Positions 18,629 to 26,523 of a stretch of DNA of 64,000 nt are shown piece by piece (the stretch's first letter is position 1; each line of letters opens with the position of its first letter). The position numbers and the translations under genes were made by a program. The DNA comes from Saccharothrix espanaensis DSM 44229 (GTDB lineage: Bacteria > Actinomycetota > Actinomycetes > Mycobacteriales > Pseudonocardiaceae), in the NCBI RefSeq assembly GCF_000328705.1, contig NC_019673.1:7451501-7515500 (forward strand). The letters run 5' to 3'. The notes under the pieces were generated by a model that searched no databases, was not told where the DNA came from, and saw only the letters and a program-made list of their open reading frames with translations.

Positions 18629-20125
18629 CTAACCCCGGAACACGCGGTCCCGGTGCCAGGCGAAGTAGGCCGCCGAGCGGTCGTGGTGCGCGCCGGAGGT
18701 CCGCCCGGCGAGCGGCGCGAGCTGCTCGGCGAGCGCGCCGGAGGCCGAGGCCGCGAGCACCGTCCCGTCCGGGCCGACGCCCAGGTGACCGAGCTCGTAG
18801 AGCCGGTCGCAGCCGAGGTGGCAGGCGAGCATCGCGACGTTGCGCAGATCACGCCGCTCCTCGTCGGAACACTCGGACCGCCGCTTGATGTGCGCCGCGA
18901 CCAGCAGCTCGACCGGCAGCACACGCCCGCACAACGCACAACGCCCACTCGGGTCGTCACCGATCAACACGTGCCGCAGCGCGTCCTGCTCCACTCGGTA
19001 CCGTGCGACGGCGGTGCGGTCCAGCTCGCCGAACTCGCGATCCGGCACGGTCGGCGCGTAGCCGAGCGACACGGAGGCGGGCGCCCGCGTCACCATCGCC
19101 CGCGGCAACGTCGCCAACACCGCCGCGACGAACGCACTGCGATATCCGAGCGTTTTCACGTCCGCGGCCACCCGCCCGCGCTCGAACAGCCGGTCCAACC
19201 CGTCCTGAACGAACCGCACCGGCACCGACTCGCCCGCTGCCGAACGACGGGTCCGCACCAGGACGCTGGCCGGGTCGACGTCGAGGACCCAGTTCGAGTA
19301 CCCGGTGACGGTCTTGATCTCCCGCCCCACCAGCGCACCCAGCACGTCGACCGCGGAGGGCGCGGCGGGCACCGGCAACCCGACCCGCCGGAACAGCGAG
19401 GGCTGGTCGACCTCGCCCAGGTAGGCGACCCGCAGCACGTCCAGGGCCTGCGCCCGCACCCCCGGGTCGGCCAGCAGCTCGGCCGCCCGGGAGGTGAACC
19501 CGGCGACCGCGTGCACGTCACCGACCAGGGGTTCCTTGGTCAGCCCGTGGGTCTCCCACAGCCCGGCGTCGGCCCCGAGGTGCCAGAACGGGTACTGCGG
19601 CGTCGCACCGCCGGTGCCGAACTCGGCCAGCACCGCCCGCACGTCCTCCCGGAAGGCCGGCCACGGGTACAGGCGATCGTGGCCGCGTGCGACCTGCCCG
19701 ATCGCCCACACCAGCACCAGAGGCTTGTGCAACGAGGGCGGCCCGTCCCGGCGGTACCGGTTGAGGTCGCCCAACGTCGCCATCAGCTCGGCCACCCCGA
19801 ACCGCCGGTCGACCCGGGCCACCCGCCCGGCCACGTCCCGTTCCAGCCGGGCCGCCGACGTCCCACCCACCTCGACCGAGAACCGGGCCGGCAGCCCACC
19901 GATCCGTCCGGCCGGCTCCCCGAACTCCCGAAGATCCCCCAGCCGAACACCCCCGTCCACCCCGGGAAGCACGGCCCCGTACCCGGCCAGCCGCCGCAAC
20001 AGCAACTCGACCACCCCGACCCCCGAGCCCGCCACCACGACCTCGAACCGCCCACCCGACCCCACCACCGAGACCGTCGCGCCCGCGTCGGCTCCCGCGT
20101 CATCCGTCACCCGCATCCCGGACAC
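18629..20125 (-). CDS. HNH endonuclease with sulfur-binding-type domain, probable modification-dependent restriction enzyme
   Basis: The 498-residue protein has three parts. Residues 1-110 are an uncharacterised N-terminal domain. Residues about 115-240 contain SLHKPLVLVWAIGQVARG and then QYPFWHLGADAGLWE, which match my recollection of the DNA sulfur-binding domain (SBD) of ScoMcrA-type enzymes that recognise phosphorothioated DNA. Residues about 395-450 are an HNH/zinc nuclease: CALCG, AAHIKRRS (catalytic-type histidine), then LACHLGCDRLYELG. SBD plus C-terminal HNH is the layout of type IV restriction enzymes. No dnd modification genes are in the window. The gene starts at a GTG (or an ATG three codons later), nine bases after the stop of the upstream membrane-protein gene, so it is the fourth member of the TIR operon. 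Confidence 0.78.
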   Translation of the reverse strand: MSGMRVTDDAGADAGATVSVVGSGGRFEVVVAGSGVGVVELLLRRLAGYGAVLPGVDGGVRLGDLREFGEPAGRIGGLPARFSVEVGGTSAARLERDVAGRVARVDRRFGVAELMATLGDLNRYRRDGPPSLHKPLVLVWAIGQVARGHDRLYPWPAFREDVRAVLAEFGTGGATPQYPFWHLGADAGLWETHGLTKEPLVGDVHAVAGFTSRAAELLADPGVRAQALDVLRVAYLGEVDQPSLFRRVGLPVPAAPSAVDVLGALVGREIKTVTGYSNWVLDVDPASVLVRTRRSAAGESVPVRFVQDGLDRLFERGRVAADVKTLGYRSAFVAAVLATLPRAMVTRAPASVSLGYAPTVPDREFGELDRTAVARYRVEQDALRHVLIGDDPSGRCALCGRVLPVELLVAAHIKRRSECSDEERRDLRNVAMLACHLGCDRLYELGHLGVGPDGTVLAASASGALAEQLAPLAGRTSGAHHDRSAAYFAWHRDRVFRG

Positions 20126-20134
20126 GCTGCCAGA

Positions 20135-21241
20135 TCAGGGACCTTCACGCGGCGGCCGAAGCGGTTCGAACAGGGGGGCGGACAGGACCTCCGGGCCGAC
20201 TGACGGTGACGCACCGTTGCCCTCCGGCTCGACCGGGTCGTCCGCCAGGTCGGTCACGCCGTAGTCCGCGCGGATGCGGTCGGCCAGGTCGCTGCCGCCG
20301 AAACGCGCGACCATCTCCGCCAGGCGATAGGCGAAGTAGCCACGCTCCGGCCCGGAGTCCGAGGGAAGCAGGGTGGACACCAAGGTCCGCACGCCGTCGG
20401 CGGCGTCGTCGAGCGCGTCGCGGGGCAGGGGTTCCGACTCCGCCACCGGTGTGGCGCGCCCGGTACCGACCAAGTGCTCGAACGCCGCGTCCACCACGCG
20501 GTTGTTGGCCGCCGCCGACAGTTGCGCGAACGCGCCGATCACGTCCACCGCGTCCTTGATCCGGTCCGGGTCCTTGGCCAGGTACCAGACGACGCCGCTG
20601 CCGGGGTCGCCGAGCACCTCGTCACGCAGGTACCGCTGGACGTTCCGCCGGTACTTGCGGCTGTGCTCCCACACCTGCTCGTCCTTGCGCACGGTCGCCA
20701 ACTGGGACTGCCGCTGGAGGTCTTCCTCGGTGAGGGCCAGCGTCACCGAGTGCGCCCACACGTCGATCACGCCGGTTCGGTCAGGCGTGGGCGCGGCCAG
20801 CGCGCTGTCCACCTGGTGCTGGACCAGGTCGTACTCGGCGGGGTCACCGGCCGAGGTGATCTGCGACGTGCGGGCGATCACCTCGCGCTTCGCCACGTCC
20901 GCCGGGTCGGCGGGCAGCGGTCGGCCGGTGTTCGGCCGGGGCCGCCAGCACACCACCGCCGACAGCAGGAACCGGTAGTCGGGGTCCGAGCTCGACACCC
21001 TGACCTGGTCGATCGACAACTCGGGTCGGGGCGCGGCGGGTGGCGACGCGAGTGTGAAATCCCGGGCCACCACCGGCGGCTGTTCCGACCAGGCCGACCA
21101 CCCGGAGGCCAGGACGAGCACGAACACCACGATGGTGAACGCCACGCCCACCCAGCCGGGCCAGGCACCGAGCCCGGTCACCCAGGCCAGCAGGATCGCG
21201 GCCAGCACCCCGCCGACGGCGAGCACGGCGACGCGTTTCAT
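20135..21241 (-). CDS. Membrane protein with large cytoplasmic domain, TIR-operon member
   Basis: The 368-residue protein has two N-terminal membrane helices (about residues 5-23 and 28-48) and a soluble remainder of about 310 residues. The middle (around VTLALTEEDLQRQSQLATVRKDEQ and the following charged helices) has the look of SPFH/band-7 membrane-scaffold proteins, but this is weak. The C-terminal 60 residues are acidic and probably disordered. No enzyme motif was recognised. The ATG at 21241 overlaps the NTPase stop (ATGA), which strongly suggests a shared transcript and coupled translation. A membrane anchor or pore for the system is possible. Confidence 0.7.
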   Translation of the reverse strand: MKRVAVLAVGGVLAAILLAWVTGLGAWPGWVGVAFTIVVFVLVLASGWSAWSEQPPVVARDFTLASPPAAPRPELSIDQVRVSSSDPDYRFLLSAVVCWRPRPNTGRPLPADPADVAKREVIARTSQITSAGDPAEYDLVQHQVDSALAAPTPDRTGVIDVWAHSVTLALTEEDLQRQSQLATVRKDEQVWEHSRKYRRNVQRYLRDEVLGDPGSGVVWYLAKDPDRIKDAVDVIGAFAQLSAAANNRVVDAAFEHLVGTGRATPVAESEPLPRDALDDAADGVRTLVSTLLPSDSGPERGYFAYRLAEMVARFGGSDLADRIRADYGVTDLADDPVEPEGNGASPSVGPEVLSAPLFEPLRPPREGP

Positions 21242-23223
21242 CGGTTGGTCCTCTCGGTTCGACTCCCGACCAGGCCCAGCGCCCGATCGGTACGGCGGAG
21301 CAGTTCGGCGGCGGTGCGCCGGCGGGCGGGATCCCCGGCCGCCCACCCCCGGGCCGCGGCGGACAGCCGGGCCTCCAGGTCGCCGCGGTCCCGGGTCGCC
21401 GCGACCAGCACGTCCAGCACGTCGTCGTGCTCGGGGTCGTGCTCGGGGTCGTGCTCGGGGTCGTGCGCCGCCAGCCACCGCTCGACCGCCGGCGCCCACC
21501 ACTCGTGCGGGTGGGCCGCCATCACGCGGTGCCAGCCCTCGACCACCTGGTCCCGCGACGAGCGGTCGGCCGACAGCGGTCGCAGCCGGTCCGGCCGGGC
21601 CACCTCGGTGAACAGCACGAGATCTCCGTCCCGGAGGTACGGTCCGCTCACGTCCGACACCACCCGGTGCAGCACCCTCCGCAGGAACCGGCGGTCCTCG
21701 TCGGAGAGCGCGACGAGCGCGGCCCGCGCGTGCTGGGCGACGACCTGGTCCTCGTTGTGGCTCAGGTGCCGCAGGCGGACGAGCGCCTGGTCCGGGCGGG
21801 TCGGCGCGAGCGCCTCGACGCACAGCCGCACGAGTTCCACGGCGAGTACGCGTGGCAGCTTCCTGGTGCAGGACCAGTCGTAGAGCTTCCGGCGGAAGAC
21901 GCCGCCGTGGTGGGGATGGGACAACCCCTCTTGCAGGATCACCGAAGCCGGCGCGAGCAGCACCGCCGTTCGCTCCTCCCAGCTCCACCGGCCGATCAGG
22001 TCGAACAGGTCCTCCGGGTGGCCCGCCCGCAGGCATTCCGCCGAGAACCGGCGCAGCACCCTGACCGGGTCGGGGACGATCTTCAGGCGCAGCACGGTGT
22101 CCAACCACCTGCACAGGTCCGGCCGCAACCCGGGGAAGCTGTCCCAGAAGTAAGTGCGGACCGCACGGCCGTAGGTGACCGAGCCGAACCAGACCCTGCG
22201 CTCGTCGTCCACGCGGGCGTCGATCCGCGCCAGGCTCGCCACGACGTCGAGGCGGTCCCAGGGGTGGGCCTCGTCCTCGGGGTACCGCAGCACGCCGAGC
22301 AGCGCTTCGGTCGCGTGGTGCACGACTTCCGCCTGGGACCGCTCGAAGAAGGCGGTGGCGAGCAGTACCGCCCGCGACCGGCCGTCCGGGTGCTCCCGGA
22401 CCTGACGGGCGACCTCGTCGACCCGGAGGGACATCGCCGTCAGCGCGTCGGTCAGCCACGCCCGCAGTCCACCACGATGCCCGGCGGCGGCCCTGGTTTC
22501 ACGGACCAGCAGGGCCAACCGCGCCAATTCTTCCATCGGGTCGGATTCGAGGTGTTGCGCCAGACCCGGTACGTCCACAAGGGACTCCTCCACGCCGAGC
22601 GCGTGCAGGTACCGCTGGAGCACGACGCGCCCGTCCGGGCGGCCGATCTCGACCACGGACTCCCGCAGGCTGCCGGGCAGCGTGCCGGCTGCTCGCGCGG
22701 ACAGCACCACCACCAGGTAGGCCTCGCGGGCCGCGACCACTTCCGCATAGCTGTCGAGGCCCCGGTGCAGGGACCGGTTCGACTCGTCGGTGAGGTCGAG
22801 CAGGAGCCGTTCGCCCGGCTCCACGGCATCCGGGTCCAGGCGGGCCGCGGACGGTTCCGCGGTTTCGTCGGGCAACTCCCGGAACCGGGCCGACCCGTCG
22901 CCGGAGCTGTGCAGCAGCATCATGGCCGCCGTTCTGCGGCCGGTGCCGGGCGCACCGGACAACAGCACGGCTCCGGGCCGGCGCGAGGCGGCGCGCAGCT
23001 CCGCGTACCCGGGCGGGGCGACGAATCGCTCTGCCGTCCAGCGGAGTTCTCTCTCCGCGACCAGGCGCGGGCTATACTGGGGTGGCGGAACGGCCGCGGC
23101 CAAGGCCGCGGTGACGATGTTGTACTGGGTGCCGGGGCCCGTGTTCACCGGTCCGTGCGGGCTGGTGACCGCCTGCACGGACGCTCCCACGACCGAGCGG
23201 ATACCACTGTCCTGCTCGCTCAT
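21238..23223 (-). CDS. STAND/NLR-like P-loop protein with N-terminal signalling motif
   Basis: The 661-residue protein starts with a short glycine/threonine motif (residues 6-33: SGIRSVVG ... VTSPHGPVNTG-G-Q) that is closely similar to one near the C-terminus of the adjacent TIR protein. A P-loop domain follows: Walker A-like GAPGTGRRT at 90-98, where arginine replaces the invariant lysine, and Walker B-like RLLLDLTDE near 168. The remaining 450 residues are mostly alpha-helical with no recognised repeats, as in sensor arms of STAND proteins. Near the end are tandem HDPE repeats. It overlaps both neighbours by four bases. A likely job is to sense a trigger and nucleate the TIR effector; the degenerate Walker A suggests altered or absent ATP hydrolysis. 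Confidence 0.75.
   Translation of the reverse strand: MSEQDSGIRSVVGASVQAVTSPHGPVNTGPGTQYNIVTAALAAAVPPPQYSPRLVAERELRWTAERFVAPPGYAELRAASRRPGAVLLSGAPGTGRRTAAMMLLHSSGDGSARFRELPDETAEPSAARLDPDAVEPGERLLLDLTDESNRSLHRGLDSYAEVVAAREAYLVVVLSARAAGTLPGSLRESVVEIGRPDGRVVLQRYLHALGVEESLVDVPGLAQHLESDPMEELARLALLVRETRAAAGHRGGLRAWLTDALTAMSLRVDEVARQVREHPDGRSRAVLLATAFFERSQAEVVHHATEALLGVLRYPEDEAHPWDRLDVVASLARIDARVDDERRVWFGSVTYGRAVRTYFWDSFPGLRPDLCRWLDTVLRLKIVPDPVRVLRRFSAECLRAGHPEDLFDLIGRWSWEERTAVLLAPASVILQEGLSHPHHGGVFRRKLYDWSCTRKLPRVLAVELVRLCVEALAPTRPDQALVRLRHLSHNEDQVVAQHARAALVALSDEDRRFLRRVLHRVVSDVSGPYLRDGDLVLFTEVARPDRLRPLSADRSSRDQVVEGWHRVMAAHPHEWWAPAVERWLAAHDPEHDPEHDPEHDDVLDVLVAATRDRGDLEARLSAAARGWAAGDPARRRTAAELLRRTDRALGLVGSRTERTNR
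21431..21466. repeat. Three perfect 12-bp tandem repeats inside the NTPase gene
   Basis: Three identical 12-bp units (TCGGGGTCGTGC on the plus strand) code, on the minus strand, for a run of HDPE repeats near residue 590 of the NTPase. The unit keeps the frame, so copy-number change by slippage would lengthen or shorten the linker without breaking the protein. Confidence 0.9.
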
Positions 23224-23924
23224 GGCAGGTCCCGATCGCGGCGCGTGAACCGTTGCCGGGCGGCGTTGCGGCCGCCGAAGACGAACGTCGTGCCGTCGCC
23301 GTACTCGCCGTGCTGGACGACCTGGTTGCCCGAGCCCGTGTTGACCGGGCCGGCGGGGGCCGTGACGGCGGTGACCTGGTGACCGCTGATCGAGCCGATG
23401 CCGCCGTGGTGCGCGGTCGGGGACGACGGCGTCGCGGGCCGCTCGGCGGGCGGGTCCGGGATCCCGCCGCACTCCTGGCCGAGCCGCTCGACCAGCCGTT
23501 GCAGACCGGTGGCGATGTCCCGGGTGTCCAGACGCAGGTACTGGCGGGTCGCGAGCTCGGCCAACTCGACCGGCAGCACGTCCGCCGAGAGCCGGTCCGC
23601 GCCGTTGACCAGCAGCGGGATCACCAGGACCTGGTGGCTGAGCGCCTCCAGGAGTTCACGGCGGGTCCAGTCGGCGGGGTTGTCCAGCGCCCGGACGCCG
23701 CTGCGGTCGGTCGCGGCGAGCCACCGCCTGCCCACCACCGCCACGAGCACGTCGCTGCGCCACACGTTGCGCAGCAGGTCCTCCTCGAACTGGGCGCCGA
23801 GCGGGATCGACTTGCCCGCACGGAACACGTTGGCGTCGCCGAAGACCGCGGAGAGCTCGCGGTCGACCAGCGTCGCGCAGACCTCCTCGTCACCGGTCCG
23901 GTAGTTGACGAATACGCGGCACAT
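23220..23924 (-). CDS. TIR-domain effector with C-terminal signalling motif
   Basis: A 234-residue protein. Residues 1-150 form a TIR domain: VFVNYRTGDEE (beta-A/box 1), FRAGKSIPLGAQFEEDLL, SDVLVAVVG, and DWTRRELLEAL, whose Glu90 sits where the catalytic glutamate of NAD-cleaving TIRs lies. A proline-rich linker (about 155-172) leads to the motif at 174-201 (GGIGSISG, VTAPAGPVNTG-G-Q) shared with the next protein's N-terminus. The ATG at 23924 has GGAGGA upstream. It is the first gene of the operon, overlapping the NTPase gene by four bases. Expected activity is NAD+ hydrolysis on assembly, causing growth arrest or cell death; this is inferred from the family. Confidence 0.88.
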   Translation of the reverse strand: MCRVFVNYRTGDEEVCATLVDRELSAVFGDANVFRAGKSIPLGAQFEEDLLRNVWRSDVLVAVVGRRWLAATDRSGVRALDNPADWTRRELLEALSHQVLVIPLLVNGADRLSADVLPVELAELATRQYLRLDTRDIATGLQRLVERLGQECGGIPDPPAERPATPSSPTAHHGGIGSISGHQVTAVTAPAGPVNTGSGNQVVQHGEYGDGTTFVFGGRNAARQRFTRRDRDLP

Positions 23925-24131
23925 TGGTCGGTTGTCCTCCTGTCCGGAACTGGGCCGACCGAACGTATCCGCGCGTCACGTGCGCTTTGAAGGGGTTTCC
24001 TGTTGCCAGTCGAACCTGCCGAGGAAACCCGAAAAATGCGGTCGAAAGGTTTCCCGTATCCGAATGCTTGTCATCGCGCCCGATTCCGGGTGAACTTGAC
24101 GCAGGTCGTCGACTACCGTTTGGAATCCACA

Positions 24132-25415
24132 ATGGACGCAATGCCGCTCGGTGCCCGGCTGCGGGAGCTGCGCATGGCGCAGGGTGTCTCGCTGAGCGAA
24201 CTCGCCCGTCGGACGCACTACAGCAAGGGATACCTGAGCAAGGTGGAGAACGGCGTGCAGGCGCCGAGTTCCACCCTCGTCCGGCAGTGCGACGGCGCGC
24301 TCGAAGCCGGCGGCGAACTCATCGCGCGGTGCCGGCGGGACGAACCTCGGACGACAGTTCCGGGCCGTGGCCCGGATGACGACAACGGCCGGAATTGGAT
24401 GCTGCACATGGATGATCAGGGTTCACTGTGGTTCCGGCCGATGGGCCGCCGACAGGCGCTGGCCACGGGGGCCGCGTCGATCCTCGTGCTGGGTGGGTCG
24501 GGGTCGGTGCGGTCGTTGCCCGGGGAGGAGGCGGTGGCCGCGTTCACCACGATGTTCGGCCACGTGCGGTCGCTCGGGCAGCAGTCGATGCCCGACGTCG
24601 TGCTGCCGACGCTGGTCGCGCAGACCCAGACGTTGCGCGCGCTCGCCGCCGATGCGTCCGGGCGGGTGCGGCGCGACCTGCTCGTGCTCGCGTCCCGGTA
24701 CGCCGAGTACACCGGCTGGATGGCGCAGGAGGCGGGGCGGACCGAGGCCGCGCTGTGGTGGACCGACGCGGCGGTGGAGCTCGCCGAGGCCGGTGGCGAC
24801 GACGAGGTGGCCGCCTACAGCCTGGTGCGGCAGGCGCTGGTCACGATGTACGCCGACCGCGCGGACGACACGGTCGCGCTCGCCCGCCGCGCCTACGGTC
24901 ACCCCGCGGCGGGTGCCCGGGTCCGGGGGCTGGCCGCGCAGCGGGAGGCCCAGGGCCACGCCATCAACGGCCGCGCCTCGGAGTGCCTGCACGCGCTGGA
25001 CCGCGCGGAGGCCCTGCTCGACCGCGCCGACGACAGCGACCCGAGCACGCGGCTGGGGTCGACCACGCTGGCCAACCCGGTCCGCCTGACCCGCGCCTGG
25101 TGCCTGCACGACCTCGGGCGCACGGCCGAGGCGGTCGACCTGTTCGACCGCGAGCTGTCCGCCACGCCGCCCGGAGCCCGCCGGTTCCGGGCCCGGTGGC
25201 AGGCCCGGCGGACGTTGTCCGTGGCGTTGTCCGGGGAACTGGAACAGGCGTGCTCGATGATTCCCGGCCTGCTGGAAGAGTGCGCGCGAGTGGGCTCCGC
25301 GACCATCCGCACCGATCTTTCCGCCTTGTCACGGACATTGATCCGCCACCTCGCCGACCCGGCGGTTCGCGGGGTCTACCCGGCGCTGTCCGCGGCATTG
25401 CAGACCCCCGCATAA
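24132..25415 (+). CDS. XRE-family HTH regulator with TPR-like C-terminus
   Basis: The 427-residue protein has an N-terminal Cro/CI-type HTH (residues about 5-65, with GVSLSELARRTHYSKGYLSKVENG), a short linker with MGRRQALATGAASILVLGG, and about 270 residues of paired helices resembling TPR repeats. Such proteins are common in filamentous actinomycetes as regulators next to conflict genes or signalling clusters. Start candidates are ATGs at 24132 and 24141; the frame also reads upstream to 24003 without HTH-like sequence. It diverges from the TIR operon across 207 bp and probably controls it. Its stop lies five bases before the convergent racemase gene. Confidence 0.87.
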   Translation: MDAMPLGARLRELRMAQGVSLSELARRTHYSKGYLSKVENGVQAPSSTLVRQCDGALEAGGELIARCRRDEPRTTVPGRGPDDDNGRNWMLHMDDQGSLWFRPMGRRQALATGAASILVLGGSGSVRSLPGEEAVAAFTTMFGHVRSLGQQSMPDVVLPTLVAQTQTLRALAADASGRVRRDLLVLASRYAEYTGWMAQEAGRTEAALWWTDAAVELAEAGGDDEVAAYSLVRQALVTMYADRADDTVALARRAYGHPAAGARVRGLAAQREAQGHAINGRASECLHALDRAEALLDRADDSDPSTRLGSTTLANPVRLTRAWCLHDLGRTAEAVDLFDRELSATPPGARRFRARWQARRTLSVALSGELEQACSMIPGLLEECARVGSATIRTDLSALSRTLIRHLADPAVRGVYPALSAALQTPA

Positions 25416-25419
25416 GAGA

Positions 25420-26523
25420 TCAGGTCAGCCGCTCGGTGGAGATCGTGACTTCTTCGAGCAGTTCGGGGATCGGGCGCAGGCCGAGGCCGGGGGCGGTGGG
25501 GACTTTCAGGTGGCCGTTGTGCAGGACGAACGGCTCGGTGATGTCCGTGCTGTAGTAGCGGTCCGAGGCCGAGGTGTCGCCGGGGAGGGTGCAGCCGGGG
25601 AGGGCGGCCAGGGCTACGTTGGCGGCTCGGCCCAGGCCGGTTTCCAGCATTCCGCCGGTCCACGCCGCCACGCCGTTGGCCACGCACACGTCGTGGATCC
25701 GGCGGGATTCCAGGTATCCGCCCACGCGGCCGGGTTTGATGTTGACGACCTGGCACGCGCCCAGGCGGATCGCGGCGGCCGCGGTGCGGGCCGAGGTGAT
25801 GCTCTCGTCCAGGCACACCGGGGTTCGCAGGGTCCGGGCCAGGTCCGCGTGGCCCAGGATGTCGTCTTCCGCCAACGGTTGTTCGACCAGCAGGAGGTCG
25901 AAGGGGTCCAGCCGGGCCAGGTGGCGGGCGTCGGCGAGGGTGTAGGCGGTGTTGGCGTCGACCTGGAGCAGGACGTCGTCGCCGAAGCGCTCGCGGACCG
26001 CGCGCACCGGCTCGACGTCCCAGCCCGGTTCGATCTTCAGCTTGATCCGGACGTAACCCGCGTCCAGGTAGCCGCCGACGGCGTCGAGCAGTTCGGGGAT
26101 CGAGTCCATGATGCCCACCGACACCCCGCACGGCACGGTGTCGCGCTCGGCTCCCAGCTCGCGGGCGAAGGACGTGCCACGGGTCTGGAGTTCGGCGTCC
26201 AGCACAGCCATCTCCAGCGCGCTCTTGGCCATCAGGTGCCCGTGGTACTTGCGCAGCGCCGGCGCGACCGCCGTGGCGTCCAAGCGCTCCACGGCACGCA
26301 GCGCGGGCACGAAGAACCGGCGCAGCACGTCCGCGCAGCCGTCCAGGTACTCCGGCGAGTAGACCGGGCTCGCCATCGCGGCGCACTCGCCCCAACCCTC
26401 GACGTCGTCGGTGACCACCCGCACCAGCAGGAGGTCACGGCCGGTCTGGGTGCCGAACGACGTCCGGAACGGCGACACCAGCGGCATCCTGATCCGCCGC
26501 AGTTCCACCTCGCGCAGTTTCAC
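25420..26523 (-). CDS. N-acylamino-acid racemase / o-succinylbenzoate synthase family enzyme
   Basis: The 367-residue enolase-superfamily protein has the MenC/NSAR signature: capping N-terminal domain, RIKLKIEPG (catalytic KxK lysines), QVDANTAY (metal aspartate), VEQPL (metal glutamate), CLDESI (metal aspartate) and VNIKPGRVGG (second catalytic lysine). Length equals that of the actinomycete N-acylamino-acid racemases, about 368. Next to an M20 deacylase and across from a GNAT gene it is better read as N-succinylamino-acid racemase than as a menaquinone enzyme, as no other men genes are present. The GTG start at 26523 overlaps the upstream M20 gene's stop. Confidence 0.9.
   Translation of the reverse strand: MKLREVELRRIRMPLVSPFRTSFGTQTGRDLLLVRVVTDDVEGWGECAAMASPVYSPEYLDGCADVLRRFFVPALRAVERLDATAVAPALRKYHGHLMAKSALEMAVLDAELQTRGTSFARELGAERDTVPCGVSVGIMDSIPELLDAVGGYLDAGYVRIKLKIEPGWDVEPVRAVRERFGDDVLLQVDANTAYTLADARHLARLDPFDLLLVEQPLAEDDILGHADLARTLRTPVCLDESITSARTAAAAIRLGACQVVNIKPGRVGGYLESRRIHDVCVANGVAAWTGGMLETGLGRAANVALAALPGCTLPGDTSASDRYYSTDITEPFVLHNGHLKVPTAPGLGLRPIPELLEEVTISTERLT

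Noticed and set aside
21427..21470. Short tandem repeats considered as a CRISPR array.
   Set aside because: The 12-bp units are adjacent with no spacers and code for an in-frame HDPE repeat within the NTPase gene.
25420..26523. The enolase-superfamily gene as a menaquinone biosynthesis menC.
   Set aside because: The fold allows it, but no men genes are near, while M20 and GNAT partners of the racemase pathway are; menC activity cannot be fully excluded.
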